Source: Kordiimonadales bacterium IMCC3096
GTDB lineage: Bacteria; Pseudomonadota; Alphaproteobacteria; Minwuiales; Minwuiaceae
DNA: 64,000 nt
Direction of reading: 5' to 3'
Assembly (NCBI GenBank): GCA_016865035.1
Contig: CP018227.1
Location: forward strand, 3,754,115 to 3,818,114
In this document: positions 1 to 9,900 of the stretch, piece after piece
Position numbering within the stretch: position 1 is the first letter of the stretch
Layout of the letters: each line of letters starts with the position of its first letter
Translations under genes and position numbers: made by a program
Notes under the pieces: model-generated
The model's input: the letters and a program-made list of their open reading frames with translations, nothing else
Told to the model about the DNA's origin: nothing
Databases searched by the model: none

Positions 1-1
1 C

Positions 2-928
2 GCCGACGTGGAAACCGATGGCCGCCGTGCGGTGGTCAGTTTCACGACCGACTGGGCACGGGACGCCATGCGGCGCGATTTCACGATCAACGCGCTCTAC
101 CTGGACCCGGACGGCGCACTGCACGATCCGCTGGGGCAGGGACGTGCGGACCTGAAGGCGCAGGTGATCCGCTTCATCGGTTCGGCGTCGGAGCGTATCC
201 GGGAAGACTATTTGCGCATTCTCCGCTTCTTCCGGTTTCACGCCATGCTGGGCTGGCCGATCCGTGACAGGTCGGGCGCGGAGGCCTGTGCGGCGCATCT
301 GGGTGGCCTGCAGCGCCTGTCGGTCGAGAGAATCTGGCTGGAAATGGGGAAGCTTCTGGCCGCGCCGGACCCGGCACCCATGCTGGCCGAGATGGCGGAT
401 ACCGGCATTCTCGCCGCGATAGCCGCTGAACTGGACCTGGCCCGGGGCCTTCCGGTCACGCGTGACGCGATCCTGCGGCTCGCGGCGATGATCCCGGATC
501 AGGCGGCAGCCAGCGCGATCTCCGGACGCTGGAAGCTCCCGAAGGCCGATGCACGACGGCTGGTACTGGCGGTCCGGCATCCTGCGGATTCGCTCACCAG
601 CCCGGCAGCCACCCGTATCGCGCTCTATCACGATGGCAGGCAGGCCATGATGGACCGCAGCGTTCTCGCCACGGCGCGGGGAGAGGTGGTGGACAGGGAC
701 GTGCAGGCGCTGATCGCAGACTGGCCGATCCCCGCGTTTCCCCTGCGGGGCCGCGACCTGATGACAGCGAACGTCCGACCGGGGCCGGAGATGGGCGAAC
801 TGCTGCACAGGCTGGAGGCGCGCTGGATCGCGGATGACTTCAGGGCCGACCGGGCGCAATGCCTGGCATGGCTGGCGGAGGAAGTCAGGGATCTGGCAGA
901 CCCAGGATCCACCCCTCCGACCGGCTGA
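2..928 (+). CDS. cca: CCA tRNA nucleotidyltransferase, 5'-truncated by window edge
   Basis: This protein adds or repairs the 3' CCA end of tRNAs. About 308 residues are visible and the reading frame is open to the window edge, so the start and the nucleotidyltransferase GxxxD/DxD active-site region lie outside. The visible part begins in the conserved ETDGR region and continues with RRDFTINALY and DPLGQGRADL, both typical of class II CCA-adding/poly(A) polymerases. The RNA-and-SrmB-binding segment (IREDYLRILRFFRFHA) follows, then the helical C-terminal body. The GTG at position 8 is in frame but internal, so it is not the start. The last 44 bases overlap the convergent minus-strand gene. The family is clear; CCA addition rather than polyadenylation is inferred from the alphaproteobacterial context. 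Confidence 0.9.
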   Translation, partial: ADVETDGRRAVVSFTTDWARDAMRRDFTINALYLDPDGALHDPLGQGRADLKAQVIRFIGSASERIREDYLRILRFFRFHAMLGWPIRDRSGAEACAAHLGGLQRLSVERIWLEMGKLLAAPDPAPMLAEMADTGILAAIAAELDLARGLPVTRDAILRLAAMIPDQAAASAISGRWKLPKADARRLVLAVRHPADSLTSPAATRIALYHDGRQAMMDRSVLATARGEVVDRDVQALIADWPIPAFPLRGRDLMTANVRPGPEMGELLHRLEARWIADDFRADRAQCLAWLAEEVRDLADPGSTPPTG

Positions 929-1766
929 CCTTGTCGTGGTCGTCGCCGGTCAGCCAGTCCGGTGCGGACAGCCGGGAAGCGAGCATGCCATCCCGCTGCC
1001 AAGCCATGATTGCATCCCGCGTGACCGCGACCTGTGCCTGATCCCGTATCGGCCAGGGGGCGGCGGAAATATCGAACAGACTGGGCCAGCATTCCACATG
1101 CACAAGCCCGTCCAGCCTTGCTGACCAGCCGGTCTCGAAGGGCCACCAGCGGGCCGTGACATGATCCGCCAGCCGGTCATTCAGCCGCTGGATCGCCGCG
1201 AGACCCATGAGCGCCTGGGAGCCGACGGAGCCGGTGGTATAGAGCTTCCAGACGCTCTGGATCGTGGGGAATCCGAGCTGGCGTGTGTGACGCTCGACGA
1301 TGCGCCACTCGGGGAAGGGGAAGCGCGTGAAGTCGGGTTTCTTCTCCGGGACCGTATCCGCGGCAACCCCTGCGGGTCTGGCCCAGAAGGGGCCGGAACC
1401 GGAGCCGAGGGCGCGGTTGAGATCATTGGCCACGGCGAAGCGATTGTTGCGGTCCCTGGGACCATCCTCAATCAGCCTGGCCAGTCGGGTGGCAATGTCC
1501 CGCCCACCGCCAAGCCCGCTCTCCGCCGGATAGCCGAAGGGGAAATCCCAGGCGATCAGGGCATTGCCGCCCGTCCGCCGGACCAGTTCCTCCAGATGAT
1601 CCAGACAGTCGTTTCGTGTGCGGCAATAGACCGGTGATGGCCGTTCATCGGCCGTGCCCCATGCCAGCCAGACACGATCCTCTGTCGGACGCGCGGGGCC
1701 GGGGCTGGCGGCGGCGGACCAGTCCACCACGGCAATCAGGTCAAAGCCGGTCGATGCTTCGTTCAT
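885..1766 (-). CDS. Conserved hypothetical protein, DWS-type (possible RNase H-like fold)
   Basis: This 293-residue cytoplasmic protein has no signal peptide or membrane segment. It opens with an AVVDWSAA motif near residue 12, then a tryptophan-rich strand (RVWLAWG) and a WDFPFGYP motif near residue 75. This pattern recalls alphaproteobacterial proteins annotated variously as DUF429-like or, misleadingly, as cobalamin or molybdopterin biosynthesis proteins. An acidic residue at the end of strand 1 would fit an RNase H-like fold, but that is inference. It starts 10 bases downstream of the acyl-CoA dehydrogenase-like gene on the same strand, so the two probably share a transcript. Its 3' end overlaps the cca gene by 44 bases. 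I do not assign a function. Confidence 0.75.
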   Translation of the reverse strand: MNEASTGFDLIAVVDWSAAASPGPARPTEDRVWLAWGTADERPSPVYCRTRNDCLDHLEELVRRTGGNALIAWDFPFGYPAESGLGGGRDIATRLARLIEDGPRDRNNRFAVANDLNRALGSGSGPFWARPAGVAADTVPEKKPDFTRFPFPEWRIVERHTRQLGFPTIQSVWKLYTTGSVGSQALMGLAAIQRLNDRLADHVTARWWPFETGWSARLDGLVHVECWPSLFDISAAPWPIRDQAQVAVTRDAIMAWQRDGMLASRLSAPDWLTGDDHDKVSRSEGWILGLPDP

Positions 1767-1776
1767 GCCAACGGCG

Positions 1777-2640
1777 TCAGGAACGCGCGGCGCGGCGTTG
1801 CAGGCCTTCGCTGTAGATGCTCAGCACCTTCTGGTCCGATTTCCAGTCAGGTATTTGCATGATTTCAGGTATTTGCGTGACGTTCTTCACAATTTCCTGA
1901 ATCTGGAGATCCAGCCGTGCAATCTCCTTCGGGTGCTGCATCGGGTCCTGACAGCAGGTGTCCAGACCGGTCACGATCTGCCGCAGCCGGTCCGCCAGTT
2001 CAGCGTGTGATGACGCGACATGCGCCCAGAGAAACGCAGCCCCGGCGAGCAGGACATAGGCCGATTCCGCACGCACGAAGGGACGCAGCCGGTTGTCGCC
2101 GAGCCGTCCGGCCTCCGGCACCGCCACATTGTCCATGGCGGCAAAACCCTGGCTCATGCGGGGCAGGAAACCTGCCTTGTCGCGATGCGAAAGGGTGACC
2201 CCCGGCGCCTGGCTGTCCAGCAGGATCGCGTGGCGCGGCTTTTCCTGTTCCTCGCCCGCCGCACGCGCGGTGATGATCAGGTGATCCAGATGCCGCGACT
2301 GCGCCACCCAGGACTTGAACCCGTTCACCCGCCATGTATCCCCGTCGCGCGTCAGCATGACACCGGGATGCTTCTCCGGCTCATGCCGGTCCTCGCTGGC
2401 GGCGAGGGCGGCCCAGCCACCGGCAGGCAGTTCCGGGAAGCAGTGGCGCATGGCGGCCTGGTAGCCGCTGGCGAAGACCCAGTCGAGATGGTCGGCCCGC
2501 AGTCCGCCACTCACGGCCTGCACGACAGGCGTGGCCCTGGACAGGCCGGCCGCGTCCCAGGCCGCACGCCAAGCCTCCTCGGTCGGGGCCTGTGCCCGGG
2601 CGGGCGGGCTGTTCAGCAGATCGTCGGTCCCGGTGGTCAT
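1777..2640 (-). CDS. Acyl-CoA dehydrogenase-like protein, shortened
   Basis: This 287-residue protein resembles the acyl-CoA dehydrogenase fold but is about 90-100 residues shorter than the usual 380. The middle beta-domain is recognisable (TRDGDTWRVNGFKSWVAQSRHLDHLIITAR), followed by a helical C-terminal part. The N-terminal all-helical domain is largely absent: the protein enters the fold after only about 60 residues. I see no clear catalytic glutamate motif and no typical C-terminal signature. It may be a non-catalytic or specialised flavoprotein of the superfamily. It sits between the endonuclease-like gene upstream and the DWS-type protein downstream, 10 bases from the latter. The ATG at 2640 has a purine-rich upstream region. 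The superfamily call is reasonable; activity is uncertain. Confidence 0.7.
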   Translation of the reverse strand: MTTGTDDLLNSPPARAQAPTEEAWRAAWDAAGLSRATPVVQAVSGGLRADHLDWVFASGYQAAMRHCFPELPAGGWAALAASEDRHEPEKHPGVMLTRDGDTWRVNGFKSWVAQSRHLDHLIITARAAGEEQEKPRHAILLDSQAPGVTLSHRDKAGFLPRMSQGFAAMDNVAVPEAGRLGDNRLRPFVRAESAYVLLAGAAFLWAHVASSHAELADRLRQIVTGLDTCCQDPMQHPKEIARLDLQIQEIVKNVTQIPEIMQIPDWKSDQKVLSIYSEGLQRRAARS

Positions 2641-2670
2641 GGATGATGTTCTCCCCTGAGTCTCCGCCGG

Positions 2671-3555
2671 TCAGGGTAGCGCCGTGTCGATCCCGACGGC
2701 CAGACCATAGTGGTCGGAGAGCGGGATCATCTGTCCGTCGGGCAGGGGCACCGTATGCCGGGTCGCGACATGTCGGCTGCGCAGGGCCAGGTCGGGACCC
2801 GCTGGCCGGACCCATATGTGGTCGATGTCCTGATCCGGGCTGTCGCCATTGATGATCGGGTTCGCATTCGACCAGCTTGTCACCCCGGCATCGTCCCATT
2901 CGACCGCATCCACGCGCGCGTCCTTCCAGCCCCGGGAGGCACCGAGACCAAAGGTCTCCGGTTCGAAGGCAGCCGCGGCGTTGAAGTCACCGCCGAGCAC
3001 CAGTGTGTGGTCTCCGGGTGCCTCCGCCATCGCATCCAGCGCCATGCTGACCTGGCGCCAGCGGAAATCCGGTGCCATCGCGGCGATCTTCTGTCGCCCG
3101 CGACCGTCATAGCTGGTGTGCATGTTGCCAAGCCGGAATCGCTGGCCCGCCACCTCCAGATCGACGAACTGCATGCCCTTGCGGGCGATGAAACGCTCCA
3201 CCCAATCGACAGGGGGAAACTGCCGGGTGGCCGGCTGTCCGATTCTGAGATCCCGGCGGATCAGCATGACCAGTCCGGTATCGGGGCCGATCTCCCGTGC
3301 GGCAACCACCCGGAATCCGGTGGATCGGGCCAATTGCGCGACAACATCCCTGCCATAGGCCTCCTGCAGCAGCCACGCATCGACCTGTTCCTCATTGCGG
3401 TTGAGCCAGGCGCAGATCGCGGGCAGGCGCGCGGTCTGGTGGGGCACGCCCTCGCGCAGGGTCTGTCCCAGCAGGTGCAGCCGGGCGAGGCCAATGTTGA
3501 AAGTGGCAATTCGGAACATGTCGGAAATCGCAGGGGTGCTTGGGTTGCGGGCCAT
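2671..3555 (-). CDS. Endonuclease/exonuclease/phosphatase-fold protein
   Basis: This 294-residue member of the Mg-dependent endonuclease/exonuclease/phosphatase superfamily shows the ordered motifs FNIGLA, WLLQEAYG (metal-binding Glu), GGDFNAA (catalytic Asp/Asn), DQDIDHIWV and the terminal LSDHYGLAV (catalytic Asp-His). The substrate could be DNA, a phospholipid or a phosphoinositide-like molecule and cannot be told from sequence. The frame stays open to 3876, into the dnaK coding region, but ATG 3555 has a G-rich ribosome-binding stretch just upstream and is the best start; ATG 3519 is an alternative. It is divergent from dnaK, and the dnaK promoter overlaps its first codons. It heads a minus-strand group with the two genes at 1777-2640 and 885-1766. 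Confidence 0.82.
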   Translation of the reverse strand: MARNPSTPAISDMFRIATFNIGLARLHLLGQTLREGVPHQTARLPAICAWLNRNEEQVDAWLLQEAYGRDVVAQLARSTGFRVVAAREIGPDTGLVMLIRRDLRIGQPATRQFPPVDWVERFIARKGMQFVDLEVAGQRFRLGNMHTSYDGRGRQKIAAMAPDFRWRQVSMALDAMAEAPGDHTLVLGGDFNAAAAFEPETFGLGASRGWKDARVDAVEWDDAGVTSWSNANPIINGDSPDQDIDHIWVRPAGPDLALRSRHVATRHTVPLPDGQMIPLSDHYGLAVGIDTALP

Positions 3556-3573
3556 GGGGCACCCCCCTATATA
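3545..3573 (+). promoter_or_regulatory. dnaK promoter, sigma-70 hexamers overlapping a heat-shock-like element
   Basis: TTGCGG (3545-3550) and TATATA (3568-3573) are separated by 17 bases. GTTG at 3544-3547, followed 18 bases later by CCTATAT, also approximates the alphaproteobacterial RpoH pattern CTTG-N17/18-CYTATNT. The start would be near 3580, leaving a leader of about 130 bases before dnaK. No CIRCE inverted repeat is visible. The -35 lies inside the first codons of the divergent endonuclease-like gene. Confidence 0.5.
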
Positions 3574-3712
3574 GCAGTTCGCGTCGGCATGATTGTGACA
3601 GTCGTTGCAACGGTTCCCGGAACCGCCGGTGCGAACACGAACCGAACTGCAAGGGGGCGCGGGCGGTGCCTGCAAGGGCCAACCGCGTCGGCCACAATAG
3701 AAGAGGAAGCAG

Positions 3713-5641
3713 ATGTCGAAAGTGATCGGGATCGATCTGGGCACCACGAATTCGTGTGTGGCCGTTATGGATGGCACCAATGCCAGGGTCGTCGAGAATG
3801 CCGAGGGCGCGCGTACCACGCCGTCCATGGTTGCCTTCAGCCCCGATGGTGAGCGCCTTGTCGGACAGGCCGCCAAGCGTCAGGCAGTGACCAATCCGAC
3901 CAATACCCTGTTTGCGATCAAGCGCCTGATCGGCCGCCCCTACGGCGACGATGTGGCGAACGAGATCGCCAAGACAGCCCCCTTCGAGATCGTCAAGGCG
4001 GACAATGGTGACGCCTGGGTCGAGGCCAATGGCGAGAAGTACGCGCCGTCGCAGATCTCCGCCTTCATCCTGCAGAAGATGAAGGAAACCGCCGAAGCCT
4101 ATCTGGGCGAGACGGTGGACAAGGCCGTGATCACGGTTCCTGCCTACTTCAACGATTCACAGCGTCAGGCCACCAAGGACGCCGGCAAGATCGCCGGTCT
4201 GGAAGTGCTGCGCATCATCAACGAGCCGACGGCTGCGGCCCTGGCCTATGGCCTGGACAAGTCCGGCGAGAACAAGATCATCGCGGTCTATGACCTGGGC
4301 GGCGGTACCTTCGACATCTCCGTGCTGGAGATCGGCGACGGCGTGTTTGAAGTGCGCTCCACCAACGGCGATACCTACCTGGGTGGCGAAGACTTCGACA
4401 TGGTGCTGGTCAATTATTTCGCGGACGAGTTCAAGAAGGAGAACTCGGTCGATCTGCGCAATGACAAGCTGGCCCTGCAGCGTCTGAAGGAAGCCGCCGA
4501 AAAGGCGAAGGTGGAACTGTCCTCGGCGACGCAGACGGACATCAACCTGCCCTACATCACCGCCGATGCCTCGGGTCCGAAGCATCTGACGCTGAAGCTC
4601 AGCCGCTCCAAGTTCGAGAGCCTGGTCGGTGACCTGGTGCAGCGCACCGTTGCCCCCTGCAAGGCGGCCCTGAAGGACGCCGGTCTGACGGCGGCGGAGA
4701 TCGACGAAGTCGTTCTGGTCGGCGGCATGACCCGCATGCCCAAGGTCATCGAGACCGTGAAGGAATTCTTCGGCAAGGAACCGCACCGTGGTGTGAACCC
4801 CGATGAGGTCGTGGCCATCGGTGCCGCGATCCAGGCGGGCGTGCTGCAGGGCGACGTCAAGGACGTGCTGCTGCTGGACGTGACGCCGCTGTCGCTGGGT
4901 ATCGAGACGCTGGGTGGTGTCTTCACCCGCCTGATCGACCGCAACACGACGATCCCGACCAAGAAGTCCCAGGTGTTCTCCACGGCAGAGGACAATCAGT
5001 CCGCCGTGACCATCCGGGTTTTCCAGGGTGAGCGCGAGATGGCGGCTGACAACAAGCTGCTGGGCAACTTCGACCTCGTCGGCATTCCGGGCGCACCGCG
5101 TGGCGTGCCGCAGATCGAGGTGACGTTCGACATCGATGCCAACGGCATCGTCAATGTTCAGGCCAAGGACAAGGCCACGAACAAGGAACAGTCGATCCGC
5201 ATCCAGGCCTCGGGTGGCCTGTCCGACGCCGACATCGAGAACATGGTCAAGGAGGCGGAAGCCAACAAGGCCGAGGACGAGAAGCGGCGCAACGCGGTCG
5301 AGGCCCGCAACCAGGCCGAGGGTCTGATCCACACCACGGAGAAGAGCCTGTCCGAACTGGGCGACAAGGTCGATGCCGAGACCCGCAGCAGTATCGAAGC
5401 GGCGATGACGGATCTTCAGTCGGCCATGGAAGGCGACGACGGCGACGCCATCAAGCAGAAGACCGAAGCGCTGGCACAGCTTTCCATGAAGCTGGGTGAG
5501 CAGCTGTACGCCCAGCAGGCGGAGGCCGGTGACGGCGACGCCGGCGAGGGCGGTGCCGAAGGCGGCGCCAAGTCTGCGGATGACGACATTGTCGATGCCG
5601 ACTTCGAGGAAGTCGACGACGACAAGAAGAAGTCTGCCTGA
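3713..5641 (+). CDS. dnaK: Chaperone DnaK (Hsp70)
   Basis: DnaK is the ATP-dependent cytosolic chaperone that binds unfolded peptides in a cycle driven by DnaJ and GrpE. The protein is 642 residues, the normal length. The start [18 protein letters not shown] is the phosphate-1 loop of the actin-like ATPase. DLGGGTFD (near residue 196), the [12 protein letters not shown] connection and the [10 protein letters not shown] interdomain linker are all present. The substrate-binding domain is followed by a helical lid and an acidic C-terminus ending in [15 protein letters not shown], the usual EEVD-like tail of bacterial DnaK plus a short lysine-rich end. GAGGAAG precedes the ATG. dnaJ follows after 91 bases on the same strand, the standard alphaproteobacterial arrangement. 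Confidence 0.99.
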   Translation: MSKVIGIDLGTTNSCVAVMDGTNARVVENAEGARTTPSMVAFSPDGERLVGQAAKRQAVTNPTNTLFAIKRLIGRPYGDDVANEIAKTAPFEIVKADNGDAWVEANGEKYAPSQISAFILQKMKETAEAYLGETVDKAVITVPAYFNDSQRQATKDAGKIAGLEVLRIINEPTAAALAYGLDKSGENKIIAVYDLGGGTFDISVLEIGDGVFEVRSTNGDTYLGGEDFDMVLVNYFADEFKKENSVDLRNDKLALQRLKEAAEKAKVELSSATQTDINLPYITADASGPKHLTLKLSRSKFESLVGDLVQRTVAPCKAALKDAGLTAAEIDEVVLVGGMTRMPKVIETVKEFFGKEPHRGVNPDEVVAIGAAIQAGVLQGDVKDVLLLDVTPLSLGIETLGGVFTRLIDRNTTIPTKKSQVFSTAEDNQSAVTIRVFQGEREMAADNKLLGNFDLVGIPGAPRGVPQIEVTFDIDANGIVNVQAKDKATNKEQSIRIQASGGLSDADIENMVKEAEANKAEDEKRRNAVEARNQAEGLIHTTEKSLSELGDKVDAETRSSIEAAMTDLQSAMEGDDGDAIKQKTEALAQLSMKLGEQLYAQQAEAGDGDAGEGGAEGGAKSADDDIVDADFEEVDDDKKKSA

Positions 5642-5662
5642 CAGGCAACGGAGCGTTGACGG

Positions 5663-5700
5663 CGGCACTGGTCCGGAGCATTTGTTCAGGGCCAGTGCCG
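5663..5700 (+). other. dnaK-dnaJ intergenic stem-loop
   Basis: CGGCACTGGTCC (5663-5674) pairs with GGGCCAGTGCCG (5689-5700), giving a 12-bp stem with one G-T wobble and a 14-base loop. No U-run follows, so it is not a classical terminator. It may act as an mRNA processing or stability element that sets the dnaK to dnaJ ratio. Confidence 0.55.
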
Positions 5701-5732
5701 TTCGTTCCGGCTGACTGGAGGGGCGGAGACTG

Positions 5733-6887
5733 ATGGCAAAGACCGACTATTACGAGATGCTGGGGGTTTCGCGCGACGTGGATGGCGCGACCCTGAAGAA
5801 GGCCTATCGCAAGAAGGCGATGCAGTATCACCCCGACCGCAATCCCGGGGATGCGCAGGCCGAACAGACCTTCAAGGAACTTTCCGAAGCCTACGACGTG
5901 CTGCGCGATGCCGAGAAGCGCGCGGCCTATGACCGTTTCGGCCATGCGGCGTTCGAGAACGGCGGTTTCGGCGGTGGACGCGGCGGCGCATCCGGCCCCG
6001 ACTTCGCCAATTCCTTCTCCGATATCTTCGAGGACCTCTTTGGCGAGTTCATGGGCGGTGCACGCGGCGGACGTCGCGGTGGCCCGGCCCGTGGTGACGA
6101 CCTGCGCTACAACCTGCAGATCGACCTGGAAGATGCCTTCATCGGCAAGCAGGTGCAGGTCACGATCCCGACCGCCGTCAATTGCGAGACCTGCAAGGGC
6201 TCCGGTGCGACGCCGGGGACCGAGCCCACAGGCTGCGGTACCTGCAACGGCATGGGCAAGGTGCGCGCGCAGCAGGGTTTCTTCACCATCGAGCGGACGT
6301 GCCCGGCCTGTGGCGGCCAGGGCCAGGTGATCAGCGATCCCTGCATCGACTGCAACGGCAATGGCCAGGTGCAGCGGGAGAAGACGCTGTCGGTCAATGT
6401 GCCTGCGGGCGTCGAGGACGGTACGCGCATTCGCCTTTCGGGCGAGGGCACGGCGGGCGCACGCGGCGGACCGCCGGGCGATCTTTACATCTTCCTGTCG
6501 ATGAACCCGCATCCGATCTTCGAGCGGGAGGGCATGAACCTGTTCTGCTCCGTCCCGATCCCGATGACCACGGCGGCGCTTGGCGGTGATGTCGAGGTGC
6601 CGACCATCGACGGCGGGCGCGCCAAGGTGACGATCCCCGCCGGCACCCAGACCGGCAAGCAGTTCCGCCTGCGCGCCAAGGGGATGCCGCAACTGCGCGG
6701 CGGCTCCTATGGCGACCTCTACATCCAGGCGGAGATCGAGGTGCCGGTGAACCTGTCACGGCGCCAGAAGGAACTGCTGGAAGAGTTCGCCTCCGAGAGC
6801 AAGGACGGCCGGGGCAAGCGCAACCATCCCCAGACGGACGGCTTCTTCGACAAGGTGAAGGAATTCTGGTCCGACCTGACGGACTGA
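5733..6887 (+). CDS. dnaJ: Chaperone DnaJ (Hsp40, type I)
   Basis: DnaJ delivers substrates to DnaK and stimulates its ATPase. The 384-residue protein has all class I domains in order. The N-terminal J-domain carries the HPD motif (YHPDRNPGD, about residue 33). A Gly/Phe-rich linker follows (GGFGGGRGG). The zinc domain has four CxxCxGxG repeats: [24 protein letters not shown] and CIDCNGNG. The C-terminal peptide-binding domain contains [17 protein letters not shown]. The ATG follows a GGAGGGGCGGAG ribosome-binding region. It is probably co-transcribed with dnaK through the intergenic stem-loop. The next gene, dnaE2, is convergent. Confidence 0.98.
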   Translation: MAKTDYYEMLGVSRDVDGATLKKAYRKKAMQYHPDRNPGDAQAEQTFKELSEAYDVLRDAEKRAAYDRFGHAAFENGGFGGGRGGASGPDFANSFSDIFEDLFGEFMGGARGGRRGGPARGDDLRYNLQIDLEDAFIGKQVQVTIPTAVNCETCKGSGATPGTEPTGCGTCNGMGKVRAQQGFFTIERTCPACGGQGQVISDPCIDCNGNGQVQREKTLSVNVPAGVEDGTRIRLSGEGTAGARGGPPGDLYIFLSMNPHPIFEREGMNLFCSVPIPMTTAALGGDVEVPTIDGGRAKVTIPAGTQTGKQFRLRAKGMPQLRGGSYGDLYIQAEIEVPVNLSRRQKELLEEFASESKDGRGKRNHPQTDGFFDKVKEFWSDLTD

Positions 6888-6945
6888 TCCGGCAGCCCGG
6901 AAGGGCCGCGCCGGTGCGGGAAGATCGGGCAACTGAACGCGCGCG

Positions 6946-9900
6946 TCAGTGAAAGTCCCTCGACTTCGGGATGACGCGGACGTTGCGCGGGTGGCGGGCC
7001 GTGTGACCGGGCAGGGGGCTGGTCACATGATCGGCGCGGGCGATGGGTGACCGCATCAGGTCGTCGGACAGATGGATCAGTTGCCCGGTTTCATCCACCA
7101 GCCGCTTCGCGATGATGTGGATCACGTCGTCGTCCATCTGCACCATGCCATGCACCGCCATCAGCCGCGCCCCCATGATGGTGCGGCGGTACTGTTTCAG
7201 GGTATCGGGCCAGACCACCAGGTTGGCGACTCCGGTCTCGTCCTCCAGCGTGATGAAGACGACTCCCGCCGCACTGCCCGGGCGCTGGCGGATCAGCACG
7301 ATCCCGGCCATCGAGACGGCGCGGCCATTGCCCAGGGCGCGCAGCCGGTCGGCGGTGGTGAAGCCCTCCGCCCTGTATTTCTCCCGCAGGAATTCCATCG
7401 GATGCGCCTTCAGCGACAGACGCAGCGTCTGATAGTCGGCGACCACATGTTCGCTCAGGGGCATGGCGGGCAGCAGCACATCGGTGTCCGGCCCCTCGTC
7501 ATGGGTTTCCTGCCAGGTGAACAGGGGCAGGTCGGGCGCGTTCTTGACCGTGCGCGCATCCCACAGTGCCCCGCGCCGGTCCCGCCCGAGGGAACGGAAG
7601 GCATCCGCCGCCGCCAGGGTCTGGATACCCCGCGCCGACATGCCGGCGCGGCTGCGCAATTCCTCTACCCCGTCATAGGGCCGGCCGCGATGGCGCAGCA
7701 GCCGGGCCGCATCCTCCTTCGACAGGCCGGTGACCTGGCGCAACCCCAGCCGCAGGGCGCAGGTCTGCGGCTGGTCGGGGGAGGGCGATTGCATATGGGT
7801 GCCGATTGGTCTGACAGGCTCGGATGCGCCTTCCCCCTCGACGGGGGAAGGTCGGGATGGGGGTGAATCGGCGAAGCCGACATGGCGTTGAATGCTTGTG
7901 CTGCAGCCTGCGGCTTCACCCCCCATCGACCGCTGCGCGGTCACTTCCCCCGCAAGGGGGGAAGATGGACGGTCTGGTGTGCCTGTTCCACCTTCCCTCC
8001 GGCGCTCCGGGGCCTGATCCGGGAATCCGGGGTGCAGTGGCTCCAGCGTATTGTCCCAGTCGCTGTAGTTCACATCGACGCCCCGCACGGTGACGCCATG
8101 CTCCCGGGCGTCGCGCACGATCTGGGCGGGGGCATAGAAGCCCATGGGCTGGGAATTCAGCAGCGCCGCCGCGAAGACCGCCGGATAGTGGCACTTCATC
8201 CAGCTCGACACATAGACCAGATGGGCGAAGCTGGCGGCATGGCTCTCGGGAAAGCCGTATTCGCCAAAGCCTTCGATCTGGCTGAAGCAGCGCTCCGCGA
8301 ATTCCGGATCATAGCCGCGTTCCACCATGCGCCCGACCATCTTCTCCCTGTGTTCGCTGACCAGTCCCTTCGAGCGGAAGGTGGCCATGGCCTTGCGCAA
8401 CTGGTTGGCCTCCACGGGGGAGAAGCAGGCGGCAACCATGGCGATCTTCATCGCCTGCTCCTGAAAGATCGGCACCCCGAGCGTCCGCTTCAGGATGTTC
8501 TTCAGCTCGTCCGGATCATGCTCGGGACCGGGGGAGGGATAGACCTCCGGCTCCTTGCCCTGGCGGCGGCGCAGGTAGGGATGCACCATGTCGCCCTGGA
8601 TCGGACCGGGGCGGACAATCGCCACCTCGATCACCAGATCGTAGAAGGTGCGCGGTTTCAGACGCGGCAGCATGTTCATCTGCGCCCGGCTCTCCACCTG
8701 GAACACGCCCACCGAGTCGCCCTTGCAGAGCATGTCGTAGACCGCCGGATCCTCCTGCGGCACGGTGGCCAGCGACAGGTCCAGGCCATGGTGCGCGCGC
8801 AGCATGTCGAAGCCCTTGCGGATACAGGTCAGCATGCCCAGCGCCAGCACATCGACCTTCAGGATGCCCAGCGTGTCGATGTCGTCCTTGTCCCATTCGA
8901 TGAAGCTGCGGTCGGCCATCGCGCCATTGCCGACGGGCACGGTCTGCACCAGCGGGTGCTGGGTCAGGATGAAGCCGCCGACATGCTGTGACAGGTGCCG
9001 GGGCATGCCGATCAGCTCATGCGTCAGGGCGATGGTGCGCTTCAGGTGCGGGTCCGACAGGTCCAGCCCGGCCTCCGTCACCATGCCGTCCTCCACCGAT
9101 GCGCCCCAGGATCCCCAGACGGTGCGGGCCAGCGCGGTGGTCACATCCTCCGACAGGCCCATGACCTTCCCCACCTCCCGGATCGCCATGCGCGGGCGGT
9201 AGTGGATGACGGTGGCGCACAGCCCGGCCCGGTCGCGGCCATAGCGGGCATAGATGTGCTGGATCACCTCCTCCCGCCGCTCATGCTCGAAATCCACGTC
9301 GATGTCGGGCGGTTCCTTGCGCTCCTCGGAGATGAAGCGTTCGAACAGCAACTGGTGCTGCGCCGGATCGACGGAGGTGATCTTCAGGCAATAGCAGACG
9401 GCACTGTTGGCCGCCGATCCACGCCCCTGACAGAGGATTTCTTCGCCGCGTGCAAAATTAATTATGTCCTTTATCGTAAGGAAATAGCGGGCAATATTCA
9501 TTTTCGAGATCAGCGCGAGTTCCTTGTCCAGGGTCTGCTGCACATCGTCCGGCACACCGTCCGGATAGCGTTCCGCCGCGCCCTCACGGGTCAGCCGTGC
9601 AAGCTGCTCATCCGGGGTCCGGCCATGCGGCACCGTCTCCTCCGGATATTCGTAGCGCAGCTCCGACAGGGAGAAGCGGCAGGCATCGGCGATGCGTCGG
9701 CTTTCACTGATCGCTTCCGGCCAGTCGGCGAACAGGCGCTGCATCTCGGCGGGGGACTTCAGGTGCCGTTCCGCGTTCGGATGCAGCAGATGCCCGGCAC
9801 TTCGGATCGTCACCTTCTCCCGGATGCAGGTCATCACGTCCTGCAGCGGGCGGCGGGCAGGCGTGTGGTAATGCACGTCGTTGGTGGCCAGCAGGCGCAG

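Noticed and set aside
4157-5668. 503-codon open frame antisense to dnaK
   Set aside because: Its codons are the mirror of a clear dnaK gene; high GC with few stops explains it, and the translation matches no family I recognise.
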